From Symsagittifera roscoffensis (taxonomy: Eukaryota > Xenacoelomorpha > Acoela > Convolutidae), in contig NC_087064.1 of assembly GCF_963678635.1 (NCBI RefSeq), forward strand, positions 43,771,159-43,835,158: DNA of 64,000 nucleotides, written 5' to 3'. The first letter of the stretch is position 1. Each line of letters opens with the position of its first letter. Below are positions 35,607-46,803 of the stretch, piece by piece. The position numbers and the translations under genes are program-made. The notes under the pieces are model-generated. The model had not been told where the DNA came from and searched no databases. It saw only the letters and a list, made by a program, of their open reading frames with translations.

Positions 35607-35813
35607 CTGCTCTAGAGTGGCGAGGTCCATGGGGTTGATGACGAAGTTTGGGTAGGTGGGGAAGTGTTCCAGACTGACTGGGAAGTGGAAGAGGTCGTTG
35701 ACCTTTGGTCTGCAGTTGGTGATGGCGAACTTCAACATGAGACAAAGTGTCTCCTGGCTGATGTACTCGGGCAGGTTTGTGGGCGAGTCTACACACTCTG
35801 CGTCAGATACTTT
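35607..35813 (-). CDS. zmynd8: ZMYND8-like, first half of bromodomain
   Basis: Internal exon of 207 nt (69 codons, phase 0 to phase 0), acceptor 'ccaattttag' and donor CAG|GTGAGC. It starts KVSDAECVDSPTNLP..., equivalent to the linker after the PHD finger in ZMYND8, then SQETLCLMLKFAIT, the bromodomain's first helix, and FPVSLEHFPTYPNFV followed by NPMDLATLEQ, the ZA loop with the family's conserved 'PMDL' turn. Upstream exons with the PHD finger were not located between here and the window end. The N-terminus of the protein is therefore missing from this window. Confidence 0.92.
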
Positions 35814-36236
35814 CTAAAATTGGACAACACACTTTTGGTAGTTTTAACAAACCCAAGGATAAAAAAAAATTTTTTAACAAACCCAAGGATAACATTCGAG
35901 TTTCATAGAACAATATGCATCACCTTAAGGCTCGTTGAATTTCATCTATAATATTTTATGGTTGAAACATCATGGAAAAATAGGACAATTTGAGAAATTC
36001 GGATCCATAGAGTAAATGTGCACTTGATACTTTTTTGGAATATGTTCAGACTTTGCTACTACCATTTTTTAATGAAAAATTTCCAAACTTTCCTTATTAA
36101 GAAATTAGACAACCGCCTATTCATACTCACTCACAGGTACATAGACGAAAAAACTCTTTTTGGTCGAATACAGACAAAACGGAACAAAACTTGAACGCGG
36201 AGAAATAATAATTTAATCTATATAGCCAAACGTTAG
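35814..36236. other. Probable intron, no gene recognised
   Basis: AT-rich. It has a short direct repeat 'taacaaacccaaggata' at about 35850 and 35877. No PHD-type Cys pattern was found on the minus strand. Confidence 0.4.
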
Positions 36237-36259
36237 TTATGGTGATATTAGATAGAAAC

Positions 36260-36528
36260 AGTGATCAGCCACACCTCGACCTGCAATGGCTTGGACCGAA
36301 CACTGACCGGCGCATAGGGAGTAAAGTACTTTTTCTGCTGAATTTAAACGTTTTAAGTTTTGCTTAATCAGATTTCGTTCATTTTCCTCATCTCGAGTCT
36401 GATTGGTTAATACAAAACTTATCGTCTTCTTACCAATCTGTCTACCTACGCGTTTGACTACTTTGTGTATTAATGTACTATAACCAACAACTCTACAAGC
36501 AACAAAAGTTGGGGTGTGGCTGATCACT
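36260..36528. mobile_element. Small element with perfect 16-bp inverted ends
   Basis: AGTGATCAGCCACACC at the left end and its exact reverse complement at the right end enclose 269 bp. A 96-aa minus-strand open frame spans it (36237-36527) but resembles nothing I know and is probably chance. No clear target duplication. Likely a MITE of undetermined superfamily. Confidence 0.6.
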
Positions 36529-38240
36529 ATTTCTTTTTCATACCAGTATCACTAACTTTCGGCTGTTTAGACACTATTTTGTTATTTCTAATTCCAAGTT
36601 TTTTTCGCGCTCATTTTTTGTTCCGTTTGCCTAACTTTTGATCATCTGAATTGAGTATTTTGTTAATCACTTTACTGGCGAGTAAAAAATTGTTATAACA
36701 TAACAGAAAGAAGATTCCGGAATGCGGTAGAAGTCACTCTGCCTAATTTAACGATTTAAATTTTTTTCCCACCATTTGAAAAATGAGGAGGAACTTGGTA
36801 TTCGGTTGTGTTTTTGATTCGAGTTTGACTGGGTAGTTTTCGATAAAAAGTCACAAAGTTTCCAAAAACCGACCAAAAAACTCAAACAAATTTGACATTT
36901 CTACAAAATTGGAGCGTAGCCGTTTACGCCGGAAGGGTTCTCACAACCTGCTTTTTCGATTGAATACCTAATTCGAGATTTGAGAGGGTAGTTTCAGAGA
37001 AAATCTTCGAACATTATCCAACTGTCAAAAAACGGCCTTTTTTGAAACCAACAAACTTTTAAAAATAAGACGAAGCGGCTAGCATGGAAGAAATTCTTCC
37101 GGGTCTTTTAATTTATTCCGCCCAAATTTCCAATTTTTCGCGATTTTGGAATCTTCAAAGTATAAATGCTGCGAACAACATACTGATAGCATTGGATGAT
37201 TTGGTTAATACAAGAAAGCCGAATTTTGAGCAGAGGTGGTCATTTTTTAACTGGAGCTCTTTTTTGTGTTTTTCTATTTTGGGTAAAACTCTGGAGACTA
37301 TTTGAAAAAATGTTGAGTAGATAACCAAACATTCTTCAATTTAGGCCAATTTAGCTTATTTATAATTCAAATTAAAAAGGTGAACAGAAAAATTTGAGAT
37401 GGAACTGAATTTTGATTGGCTAACTTTAGCCAATCAGATTGAAGTAAAATCAAGTCAGTTCTATAAGGTGAAATATTGATTTTTGGGCGGAATAAGTAAA
37501 AAGACTCTAGATCCCTCTGTTTACAGGCAAAACCCTTATCTGTTCTCACCACTGAAATCTTAACTTGAGATTTGGCACGGTAGTCTCTGAGAAAAAAACC
37601 AAGAAAATGAGTCAAACACATTCCACGTTGAAGGGTCTTTCCTTTGAAGGTGGAACAAGGTTAAAAAAGGGTAGAGAAGTATGCAGACATACAATGTAAC
37701 AGCCGATCTTTCATTGGCGCCAAGTTTTTAAAAATCTGCTGAAACAGAACAAACTTATGGAAAATTGCTCTTCAGAAAAAATCTAGTATCACAGAAAGGA
37801 GCATCAAACTGGCTAAGCGTGCTACCCTTAAGAAAGTACAATGTTTCCTTCACCAAATCAGAGTTTAAAGATGGTTGACATCTGAGGTATGGATGGGAAC
37901 CACCAAACACTCCACATACTGACCCACTCTCTACTCAAAGGAGGTGAATACACCTAAGACTTAATGAAATTCGTGAGACATTTGCGACACTCCTCGACGA
38001 AGTATGCCATGATGTTGAGATAGAGCCGAAACCTCAATCGTTGGAAAATTCAAACTTAATTTACATTTATGGAAAAAACTACTAAAAATTGCTCTAACAA
38101 ACAATAAGACATTCGAAGACTCAGAGGACTTGAGCAGCCAGAAGTTTTTATAAATCTAAGTTTTTTTAAACCTTTTGAAAATTCAGCAACAAAAATTTCA
38201 TATCTCGGAAACTAAAAAAATTCCGGCAAAAAGTCTCATT
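36529..38240. other. No gene recognised
   Basis: AT-rich sequence with short chance ORFs on both strands (for example 37084-37305 plus and 37367-37621 minus), neither resembling a known family. Confidence 0.4.
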
Positions 38241-38246
38241 TCAAGA

Positions 38247-38632
38247 TTTGCAACCGCTGAAAATTGTTTGATAGCAGCCCACTATAGGGTTGAGTCTTTC
38301 AAGTTTTGTGAGTTTTTTCGGTAAATGATTTTTGGAAATGTTTGTGAAACCATAAAAATCGGCATATGTCGCAAAACTAAAATGATATGGGCAGTCACAT
38401 TTGTTAGCTGCATTTGCAGCTCTGAGAACTTACTGATAGCCCACCACTACACTTCTTGAAAAGTAAGCCCTCACAAAATTGCTTGAATCCTTGAAAAAAA
38501 GTTTTTGTGAAAGAAAAGGAAAATATAATAAGAAAACGCAATATTTCGGAAACCAAAAGAATTTGAGCAATCCTATTTGGAGGCCGGGTTTGCAACTACT
38601 GAGTCTACCCTGACAAATCGCTACCATAAATT
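38247..38632. repeat. Direct repeat, left copy
   Basis: Repeated in the same orientation at 39816-40143 at high identity, the second copy lacking about 60 bp. Shared blocks include 'gatagcagcccactatagggttga', 'gatagcccaccactacacttcttgaaaag' and 'gcaactactgagtctaccctgacaaatc'. Confidence 0.88.
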
Positions 38633-38754
38633 TGAGAATATTAAGTTCTATTGTTAGTTTTTGGAATTTTTCTTTTTTCATAAAGTCAAAAAAATTGACA
38701 TAACTCGATAACTAAAAAAATATTTGGCCAGTAACAATAAATAATCATTTCAGT

Positions 38755-39069
38755 TTTTGTTCCGACTTTCGATACGAAAGTAACGGAATATTTGTGCTCG
38801 GGTGGGTTTTTTTTTTCTTCAGACAAATTTCGCCTTTTTATCTAGCTATTTTTGACGGAATTTTTTAATATCATTCGAAAGGTATTGTTGTCTTGAGCTC
38901 AAATTTGAAAAGATATTTCACCTGTGATCATTTTTCGTAAAGTTATGGGGGTTTAAAGAATGCCATTTTGGCTAATTTGGGACAATTAACGCGCGATATA
39001 TTTCGCGCTATTAACGCGTAAGCGGAGAGTTAATCCGTCTTAGAAATCGCCCTGATACGAGCAGTCTTG
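38755..39069 (+). repeat. R1 hairpin-ended repeat, internally deleted copy
   Basis: Same 5' hairpin (TTCCG-a-CTTTCG...) and 3' terminus 'ccctgatacgagcagtcttg' as 3325-3873, but about 230 bp shorter in the middle. The retention of both ends with loss of the interior is how a mobile non-autonomous element behaves. Confidence 0.7.
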
Positions 39070-39089
39070 TTCATTATTTAGGAGACCCC

Positions 39090-39380
39090 TCTTTTCCACC
39101 CCATTTGAAATACACAGCTCTGAAAAATTACTCTTACCTTGTCATAATGTAATGAAACTTTGCATGTGAACAATTTAACTATTGTGAACACTTTCGTTCT
39201 TCATAACTTATCAATTAAGCATTTACTCATATTAAGACGTAGAACAACTAAGAAAATGGAAATTCGAAATGTGGGGGGGGGGGGGGGGGGGGGTGAAAAA
39301 GAGGAGCTAATTTTGGGCCGTAAAAAGTGAAAAGACCCATGTAAATTTTGAAAGGTGGGAGTGGGAAAGAGCTTGCATTT
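39090..39380. repeat. Interspersed repeat with poly-G core
   Basis: 'catttgaaat', 'gtcataatgtaatgaaactttgcat' and 'gaacaatttaact' recur at 61980-62105 with changes. A run of about 20 G lies near 39272, matching the C/CA tract at 61988-62022 in that copy. Confidence 0.5.
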
Positions 39381-39562
39381 TAAGCAAAAATAAGCCGGTC
39401 TCACAATGAGATTATATTTGGTAGCCAACCTGATTGGACTAAACTATAGCTATTCCAAACTCATTGGTACGATCGATTGATTGCTATAATTATTGGCATG
39501 CTCAAATCGCTTTATTAACTTAAATAAATGTTACTTAAATCCCTCTATCATGTTAATATCAA

Positions 39563-39633
39563 GCATCGGTGGTTCAGTGGTAGAATTGTCGCCTGCCACG
39601 CGATAGACCCGGGTTCGATTCCCGGCCGATGCA
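39563..39633 (+). tRNA. tRNA-Gly (GCC)
   Basis: 71 nt. Acceptor stem GCATCGG pairs fully with CCGATGC, discriminator A. The D arm contains TGGTTCAGTGGTAGAATT (A box) and the T arm CCGGGTTCGATTCCCGG (B box). The anticodon stem-loop GTCGC-CTGCCAC-GCGAT has the GCC anticodon and one G-T pair. A TTTT run at 39640-39643 can terminate RNA polymerase III. No intron. Closely similar to other metazoan tRNA-Gly(GCC) genes. Confidence 0.95.
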
Positions 39634-39815
39634 AGAGAGTTTTGGGTTTCCTCCGACTTTTCCACTTTCCCACCCAATCTTTCAAAAAATCGAGTTTTAT
39701 GTTTGTTTTTGGTGTTATTACGGCTAAATGCGTGAAGTTACTATGTAAACTATGAAGAACAAATCTGTTCACAGTTGCTGATTAGTTCACCACGCCAAGA
39801 TTCCTGCAAAAAGTC

Positions 39816-40143
39816 ACTCATTTTGCAACCGCTGAAAATCGCTTGATAGCAGCCCACTATAGGGTTGAGACTTTCAAGTTTTGTGAGTTTTTTCGGTAAA
39901 TGATTTTTGGAAATGTTTGTGAAACCATAGAAATCGGAGAACTTACTGATAGCCCACCACTACACTTCTTGAAAAGTAAGCCCTCACAAAATTGCTTGAA
40001 TCCTTGAAAAAAAGTTTTTGTGAAAAGAAAAGGAAAATATCATAAGAAACCGCAATATTTCGGAAACCAAAAGAATTTGAGCAATCCTATTTGGAAGCCG
40101 GGTTTGCAACTACTGAGTCTACCCTGACAAATCACCACCATAA
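39816..40143. repeat. Direct repeat, right copy
   Basis: Partner of 38247-38632 with an internal deletion. The two copies bracket an R1 repeat and the tRNA-Gly gene. Confidence 0.88.
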
Positions 40144-40925
40144 AATTGAGACATTTGGCCTGTCACATTAGGAGGCATGATTTGAGAAAAAATCAAAAAA
40201 ACGTCCAAGTCTGAAACTAAAAGGGTTTGAGCAGAAAATTTGCAGGTAAGATTAGCAACACCTGATGTTATAGGATTGGGAATTTCAAATTTTATAAAAT
40301 TTTAAATCTAGGTTTTAAATTTTTTCAACAAAAATTTGTGGACATTCATATTTGGAGGCCGAACTCGCACTTTTTGGCGAACCCGTACGGCAACCCAGTA
40401 CAACTGAATTTAAAATAATGAAAACAGTAAACACTTTAACAGTTGTAAAAAGTTGGCATTTGAACAGGTCAATATAGAAACTTCTTAAATGTGTCAACAG
40501 AAGGCCTGTTAAACAAGATATGAATAGAGGAATCTCACCTTTACTTTGCCCTATACGGCGCTGCCCTCTTCCCCTCCCATGATGGCTTCATGGCTACAGC
40601 CTTACAATCGGGCATTACAATTAGTCTAGCTTTCAGAAACCGCAAACTCGAAAAAACAAACATTTTCAGCGTTGCAAAAAACGGTTCAACTTTAACGTGC
40701 AAAATATCTTTCACTGAATTTGTAACAAATTATAGCTTGAAAAACTTAAGCAAAGAAATAGTGAAGCCCGTTTTATATCGAAATGAATGATAAAAAAAGG
40801 CAAAAGAAAGAACATAGATAGTAGATTAAGAAGCTATCTCAAGATATAAAACGAATCTGTATAGACGATGGCCTTAACTTAAAAAAAAAAACTTTTTTAA
40901 AATCATTTCATATTCAAAACATTCT
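40144..40925. other. No gene recognised
   Basis: AT-rich. A 66-aa plus-strand open frame at 40590-40790 has no family resemblance. No conserved splice-bounded coding seen. Confidence 0.35.
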
Positions 40926-40929
40926 CTGC

Positions 40930-41390
40930 TATGCTGAGCGCTGCCTTGCCTAGCTCTGCCCTGCCTTGCCTTACGTTGCTCTATCCCTCTTTGCCTAGCC
41001 TCTCCTTGCCTTGAGCTGCCTTGCCCTGCATTGTCCTTTTTTGCCCTGCCTTGCCCTAAGCCTCCTTGTCTTGCTTTGCTCTGCCATGTTTTACACTACC
41101 ATGCCCCTCTTTACAACGCCTTGCCTTGTGCTTCATGTTCCTCATAGCTCTGCCCTTTGCTTCGCCCTCACTTTTTGCCATACGCTGAACTTCCCCTCCT
41201 TGCCTTGCGCTGCCATGCCTTGCCCTGTCCGTGCTGCCTTGTCTTGTATTACAGCGCCTTGCTCGTCCTCGACCTGCCTTACGCTTCCCTGCCCCTCCTT
41301 GCCTGGCGCTGCCCTTCCTTACCTAGTCCTCCCTTCTTTGCCTTAAGCTGCCCTGCGCCTCCTAGCCTTGCCTTGCAAGGCCATGTTTTG
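40930..41390. repeat. Pyrimidine-rich degenerate minisatellite (CTGCCTTGCC-like)
   Basis: About 460 bp composed of variants of 'ctgccttgcc', 'ccctgcctt' and 'ctctgcc'. The Leu/Pro/Cys-rich ORFs at 41011-41501 are a consequence of this composition and not genes. Confidence 0.85.
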
Positions 41391-42580
41391 GGATTAGAAT
41401 CGCATCCCATGCAAAGACGGGTACAAAATTTTGAACTTCTAGAATGTTTTGAAAGAATCTTAGCAACGTCCATATTTCATCTATCAAATACGAGCTTCTA
41501 GAAAGTAAAATTTTGGCTAGGAATTGCAGTCTAAACTACACTTCCGTTCGGACGCAAGGCGAGTAAGGGTAGTATAATTCGGAAAAAGGCAGAGTTTTGG
41601 CATTAGAATCGCATCTCCAAACTACATCCCTGTTAGCATGCATATACATGTATAAAATTTTGAACTATGAATTGAAAAAAAATTGAATTTTTAGTAAGTT
41701 TTTAAATTTACTTTAAAATTTAAAAACTTTGATTTAAAAAATAAAGTCAAAGTTTAATATTTCTCAAAACTTCAAGACAATCTGTCTAGACATCTGGGCT
41801 TGACCTCATAAATTACCGTTAGTTGAAATTTATCCAGTCATCGGATTGAAAAAAAAGCTTCTGGGACAGTAGTTAATGCGTTTAAATATTAAATTTTGTG
41901 TATGGAAGCAAGAAATTAAATAAAACTATTTAGCTGCCTCAATTGAATTTGGATAATTGGCGTCATGTGTTAAGTATAAAACGAGTATTTTAGACATGTG
42001 GCAGGTTACTTTTGTGGTGTGCACACCCGGCAGGGCCCATGCAGATCAAGGGTTGATCCCTGGGGGTAGCAAAGTGTTAGGCAAAATTGTTCTGAATAAA
42101 AAATAACCAGGAGCATATAAAAAATCCTGTACACAAATTTTTGTTATTTTTATAAACAAAAACTCAAATATTGCAAGAAACGTTTTTTTATGATGAAACG
42201 AGTCATTCCATCTTTTACGCCTCAAAAATAAAGTTGCAGCTTTAAGCCCTGTGGTTCACACACATTTTGACCTCATACATTTGGTCCTTAATATCTTATA
42301 AACTAAGTGGCGCGATAAATGTGGGGCGAAATAGGTAAGGGGCAAAATAAGCCACTAATTTTAGGAGGGACGAAATATGCCACATTCGAATCCTGTATTC
42401 TACCTATTCTCACCCAAGGATCGATGGCAAATTGCGTTGCCAACAAAACGGACCTAGCTAAAATGGAGTCTTTCAAATAGAGACTCAGTTCCCGTTAGAT
42501 CGTACATAACTCTGACTAAAAATCTTCACTGATAATGCTTGGTGTTTTACCGCTTTGCTACCGACTTGAATTTCTTCATC
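41391..42580. other. No gene recognised; short interspersed repeats
   Basis: 'ttagaatcgcatc...acaaaattttgaact' occurs at about 41394 and again near 41602. The remainder is AT-rich with no conserved frame. Confidence 0.4.
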
Positions 42581-42584
42581 TTAT

Positions 42585-42960
42585 ACAGCTGAATCGTCTA
42601 TTGCACAGAGTCACAAGGCTCGCAAACTCAGTTAGATGAGCTTTTTCTGTTTCCATGATGCGTTTGTGTGTGAAACTACATTCCCTCTATCTACAGACAG
42701 TCAACTATATCGTTAACGAATGTTCGAAGTGTACCCGGAGCGCCAAAAAGGCAAATCGTGCTAGGGTCAGCTATTGTTCATTTTGATAACTTCTTTTTGT
42801 AAAATTAAGCCTTTCATCTCGCTCTCAATTGAGGAAAACCAAAGAAAAAAATAGTTTTGTACCTTCAATTTTCGAGCTTCATTGAACACAATCCGTTTGA
42901 GAAAACTGAATAAAAAACCCCACCTTTCAATATCAATTTCGTTTAACTACTACACAGAAT
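42585..42960. repeat. Interspersed repeat, left of giant element
   Basis: Blocks 'gacagagtcacaaggctc', 'ttttgtaaaattaagcctt' and 'ttttcgagcttcattgaac' recur, diverged, at 62130-62470 on the other side of the giant LTR element. They are too diverged to be one site split by the insertion and look like two copies of one family. Confidence 0.6.
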
Positions 42961-42970
42961 TGGAAGCGAG

Positions 42971-43380
42971 TGAGTTAGGACCGAGGTGGTTAACTCATAG
43001 AGTAATTTCGGATAGGGTACACCGTCTGCTCGTCACGCTATCTTATTTTCGGCCGGATAGATTCGTGCAACTTCTTAGTCTAATACCGATCCTAATCTTA
43101 CTCTTATACTATCTAGTCTCAGGTTGTTTAACTAGTCTCTGCTAGGCTCAATAGATCTAGGGTATACTGGTTTATTGCGGCTGCTGAAGTGCTCGGGAGA
43201 GTCCAACTAATTTCTAAGTTAAATTCAAATCTCTCTGGTGCTGAAATTACAAGTAACTTCAGCACTTACAAATAAGTGGGTTGTTAGTTAGATGGATCAT
43301 GATTGGTTAATATTAAATACTTTACATTGGTAAAACATTTAATTTATCCAATCATAAAATATAGTTTAGATCAGGTTCCA
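42971..43380 (-). repeat. 3' LTR of the giant element
   Basis: 410 bp, plus-strand TGAGTTAGG...CAGGTTCCA. Identical by eye to the 5' LTR. The minus strand just upstream reads CCCGGATGGG, a short and weak polypurine candidate. Confidence 0.95.
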
Positions 43381-44992
43381 CCCATCCGGGTTTTACAGAG
43401 TTTTTTAGAATAGTTCTTCTGCAATTCGAAGGATGGATGATGGAAGTTGGTGTTTGGCGAACATCTTATTCCTTCTGTTTCCTTTTTGTTAAAGAAGTTC
43501 CAGGAAGCTGGAGTTAGAGACATAAGACGTTGTGTCTTCTAGTGACAACGACTAAGTCTTCGCAACAAACTCAAATCTGATTTCAGAATGGTTGGCTATG
43601 TCAGGTTTTTCTGTTCTGCGTGGAGAACTTCTTTTGTGTCTGATCTAGTTTGGGAATGGCGTGGAGATTGTGCGTGGAGGGGATGCCTGGTTACTCGGAT
43701 CTGTACGTACACTTGGGTCATCGAGGTGGTCATTGGTCTAGTTCAATGAAGTCCTTTTCTGCGAAGTCAAGTCGTACTCTAAATCCTTTGAGTTGTGATT
43801 GTGAGTGGCATATCGATTGTGGTTGGTCATTCTCTCTCGAGCGTAGTGGGGTCGTTTTGTCTTTAGATGTTCGTCCTTGGTGTTGTATTCTGATCTATGT
43901 ATTGCATAAATGTAATTTACATTTTATAAAACATTTATTAGTCTAATATTTTTTAGTTATGATTTTAGTTAGTTGTTTTCACAAAAGCTTTTTGTTTTAG
44001 TTTGGTTATTTTGAAGAGTTACTCACACTTGAGTAGCTCTTATTAAAAATAGTGGTGTGGTCACAAAGCGTGGATGTAGCGCGGTGGGTTAGGCCGGCTA
44101 TAGAGCATGCTCAGGACGTCCTTCCTGGTGGGTTAGGCCAGGAGTGGGAGTATGATTTCATGCGGTTTTTGTGAGGGGTCCTGTTATGTGACAACGTTTT
44201 ATGTTGGGTTTGTTGTGGTTTTTCTTATGTCTTGTTAGTTATGTCCTTTTTCCAAAAAGCAAATTGTTCGTGGTATGGGTTTGTCTTTCGACTTTTTTGT
44301 GTTTTATTATTTCTTTCTTAGACTTTATAATAGTCTTCAAAAGAATAAATTATCCAGTTTTAAACTGGGTTAATCCGGTTTGGGTACCGTTGGTTTCCTT
44401 TTCTTAGTCATGCTGTTATTCTATGATTTGTGGTATTTAGTAAGCTGCGTTGGTTAGTTTTGTTTAGTATATGATTCCTTTCCAACCGGGTTAAAGGAAA
44501 GTTTGAAACATGTTATTATATGTTAGAGTTGTTGAGTGTGAAAACTTGAAACTGAAATTCATTATTTTAAACAATTCTTCGTGGGCGAGCTGTGCGAGTG
44601 TGGATAGAATTTCTGTGCGAATGAATGAAAATATCAAAAGGTTAGTACTGCAATTGCATTTTATTAATTTACTGCATAGAATTTTGTAAATTTACTGCTA
44701 GTTATGGGGGAATTTTAAGTTACAAATTTTCATCATAATTAGATTTACTGCTTGTGGGGAAAATTTTAGAAATGAATTTATTGCATTGGTATTAAATTTA
44801 TAAATTTATAAGTGTAAGAGATTAATAGAATTGTTGAAGTCTGTTTGATGAAATTTGCGATTTTTATTTGTCTTTTGTGGTTTTTGTAGGTGATCGTCGG
44901 ATGAAGGCTAAAAATCTAAAGAAAACATGGATAAAGTATGGTGAGTTTTTTAATATTTCAATTAGTTAGTTATATTCATTTAATTCATACTT
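43381..44992 (-). other. 3' region of giant element between last ORF and 3' LTR
   Basis: About 1.6 kb without a long minus-strand ORF. It starts with a consensus splice donor right behind the 601-aa ORF, has an acceptor-like 'tttctttag' on the minus strand near 44918, and holds a paired 'ggtgggttaggcc' motif near 44078 and 44128. Plus-strand ORFs here (43650-43946, 44201-44407) look like chance. Confidence 0.5.
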
Positions 44993-44997
44993 ACCTG
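44993..44997 (-). promoter_or_regulatory. Consensus 5' splice site directly after ORF stop
   Basis: The minus strand reads TAA-CAG|GTAAGT: the stop of the 601-aa ORF is followed at once by a full-consensus splice donor (GT at 44994-44993). Its use is not shown; an acceptor-like site lies about 75 nt downstream. Confidence 0.45.
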
Positions 44998-46803
44998 TTA
45001 GTCGTCGGGGAAAAAACCGTGGGGGAAGATGTCGTGAATTAGTTCTGAAGTTGTTAGTAGTTTAGCTAAGATGCGGATGATATTTTTAGTCTGAAGCAGT
45101 GGCCAAAGCAATTGAAGTGCCTTAATAGTGGTTAGTTCTTCAGTGCCAACTGCAAACTCATAAGGTGTGTTTTGGATTAGATTATATAATTTGTGATTGA
45201 ATTTAGTGTTGTGGATGAATTCTAAAATTGGGATTTCTATGGGTTGTACAAACTCGTGCGGGATAAGGAAGGGTCGGGATTCTTCGGCGTTGAAGGTCTT
45301 GGTGATGGGACAGAAGATGTACATTTGGGTTATGGGGTCATAATTACGAAGAATACCATGAAGGTTAGTATCTTTAATACAATATGTGAAATTTAGGAAA
45401 AATGGTGAAGTGTATTTGGAATTAATGAATTGAAAACGATGGTGTGGTTGTCTAGAGGGTGTGTGTAGGTCAAAGTGATTTTGGATGAAGCGATAATAAC
45501 TATATGTGTGGGTTTGTTTAGTGCGCAACATAATATCGTGTGAGCAGTGTAAATCTCTTTCGTGTGGTGCAAGGAAATGAAAGGTTAGTGAAAATATTTG
45601 GAAGCGTTCTTTAAAACTTTCGTATGCTTGTGTGTCTGTTAGTGCTTCTGAAATAATGTGATCAAACTTTCGGTCGAAAATGTTTAGTGTAAATATATAT
45701 GATGTCTTGATGAAAAATTTCTCGGTAATTTGTGGATTAGCGAAGCGATCGTCGTCTAAGAATTGATCTTGGTTAGCTCTGATGATGTTGTGATCATAGT
45801 ATTCGAGTGTATATTCGTTAGCTCTAGGTGCAGTGTGTGTTTTTAGTGATTTTTTATATCCAACGTAAGTAAATTGTCTAGCTGTTAGTGGTGTAGTGAG
45901 TCGATATAGCATGTCCGTATTTCGCTCTATATCGATGTGAGTGTTAGATAATGGTAAGCAAAGAGGGTTAGTAAAATGATAATATGAGGTCCAAGAGAGA
46001 GTGGGCATTAAAACGTATTCATCTACGAAGTTGCGTGTTTCGTTAGTGTCTTGGGGGGTGTTTAAGGTGTATTGTGGGAATGAGGGTAAGGTGATGGCTA
46101 AAAATTCTTTTGTGTTAGTATGCTTGGGGTGGTTGATGTATTCACGGGCTGTTCCTGGTTTTGCTGGGAAAGGATGGTTGGGGAACTTTCTTTTAAAAGT
46201 GCGGTAAGCTCTATTAGTGTTGAGTGAAGATTCAGTTGATGTGGATGATGGTGCTAATGATTCAGTATAGTTTGAAGAGGGTGTAGGGGTAGGGGGGTTG
46301 GATGAATTTATTGTGGAGGAGATTTGGTTTATGGTTGGGGTATTAAGGTGGTAGGGTTGTTGTTGAAGGGTAATAAAATTATCTAGCTCTGGGGAGATTC
46401 GGGGGGTGTCTGGAGAATGAGATGATTGGTCAGAATGGTATGAGGAGTAGGTTGGGGTAACTTGGGAAGCATAAGAGGGTGTGGGGGTGATTGTGTCAGG
46501 GTTATTGGATAATATGGGTTGAAAAGGGGGTTGAGAAAAATTAGAAGAGTTATGAAAATTATTGGATGGGGATGGTTCTGAGTCGGCAAATTCATCGGGG
46601 GTTTCAATATTCGGGTTATTGAGTTGTGAGATGGAATATAAAACTGAGATGTGTGAATTAGTGTCGGAATTCATGCCTGATGTTACATTACTAGATGGAA
46701 AATCGGGTGGCGGAAAAGCAAAAAGTGGTATTATTGGGATTGGAGAGGTAAGATTGGTTGGGTGGGAATTTGATCGGTGTAGTGATCCAAGTTGGCGGCT
46801 CAT
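44998..46803 (-). CDS. 601-aa protein of unknown function, last ORF of giant element
   Basis: Starts at an ATG that overlaps the envelope stop by four bases (ATGA), so it is probably translated from the same RNA by termination-reinitiation or from a spliced RNA. Residues 1 to about 215 are Ser/Thr/Pro/Asn-rich and look disordered. From about 215 onward the protein is denser, with many Tyr, Phe and His residues and segments such as FHFLAPHERDLHCSHD and YDPITQMYIFCPIT, suggesting a folded domain of about 380 residues. No signal peptide or membrane segment. I recognise no family. The frame is fully open over 1.8 kb, arguing for recent selection. Confidence 0.85.
   Translation of the reverse strand: MSRQLGSLHRSNSHPTNLTSPIPIIPLFAFPPPDFPSSNVTSGMNSDTNSHISVLYSISQLNNPNIETPDEFADSEPSPSNNFHNSSNFSQPPFQPILSNNPDTITPTPSYASQVTPTYSSYHSDQSSHSPDTPRISPELDNFITLQQQPYHLNTPTINQISSTINSSNPPTPTPSSNYTESLAPSSTSTESSLNTNRAYRTFKRKFPNHPFPAKPGTAREYINHPKHTNTKEFLAITLPSFPQYTLNTPQDTNETRNFVDEYVLMPTLSWTSYYHFTNPLCLPLSNTHIDIERNTDMLYRLTTPLTARQFTYVGYKKSLKTHTAPRANEYTLEYYDHNIIRANQDQFLDDDRFANPQITEKFFIKTSYIFTLNIFDRKFDHIISEALTDTQAYESFKERFQIFSLTFHFLAPHERDLHCSHDIMLRTKQTHTYSYYRFIQNHFDLHTPSRQPHHRFQFINSKYTSPFFLNFTYCIKDTNLHGILRNYDPITQMYIFCPITKTFNAEESRPFLIPHEFVQPIEIPILEFIHNTKFNHKLYNLIQNTPYEFAVGTEELTTIKALQLLWPLLQTKNIIRILAKLLTTSELIHDIFPHGFFPDD

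Noticed and set aside
41011-41501. Leu/Pro/Cys-rich plus-strand ORFs
   Set aside because: Produced by the CTGCCTTGCC-like low-complexity tract.
41995-42085. B-box-like 'aagggttgatccctgg'
   Set aside because: No matching A box at the right spacing.
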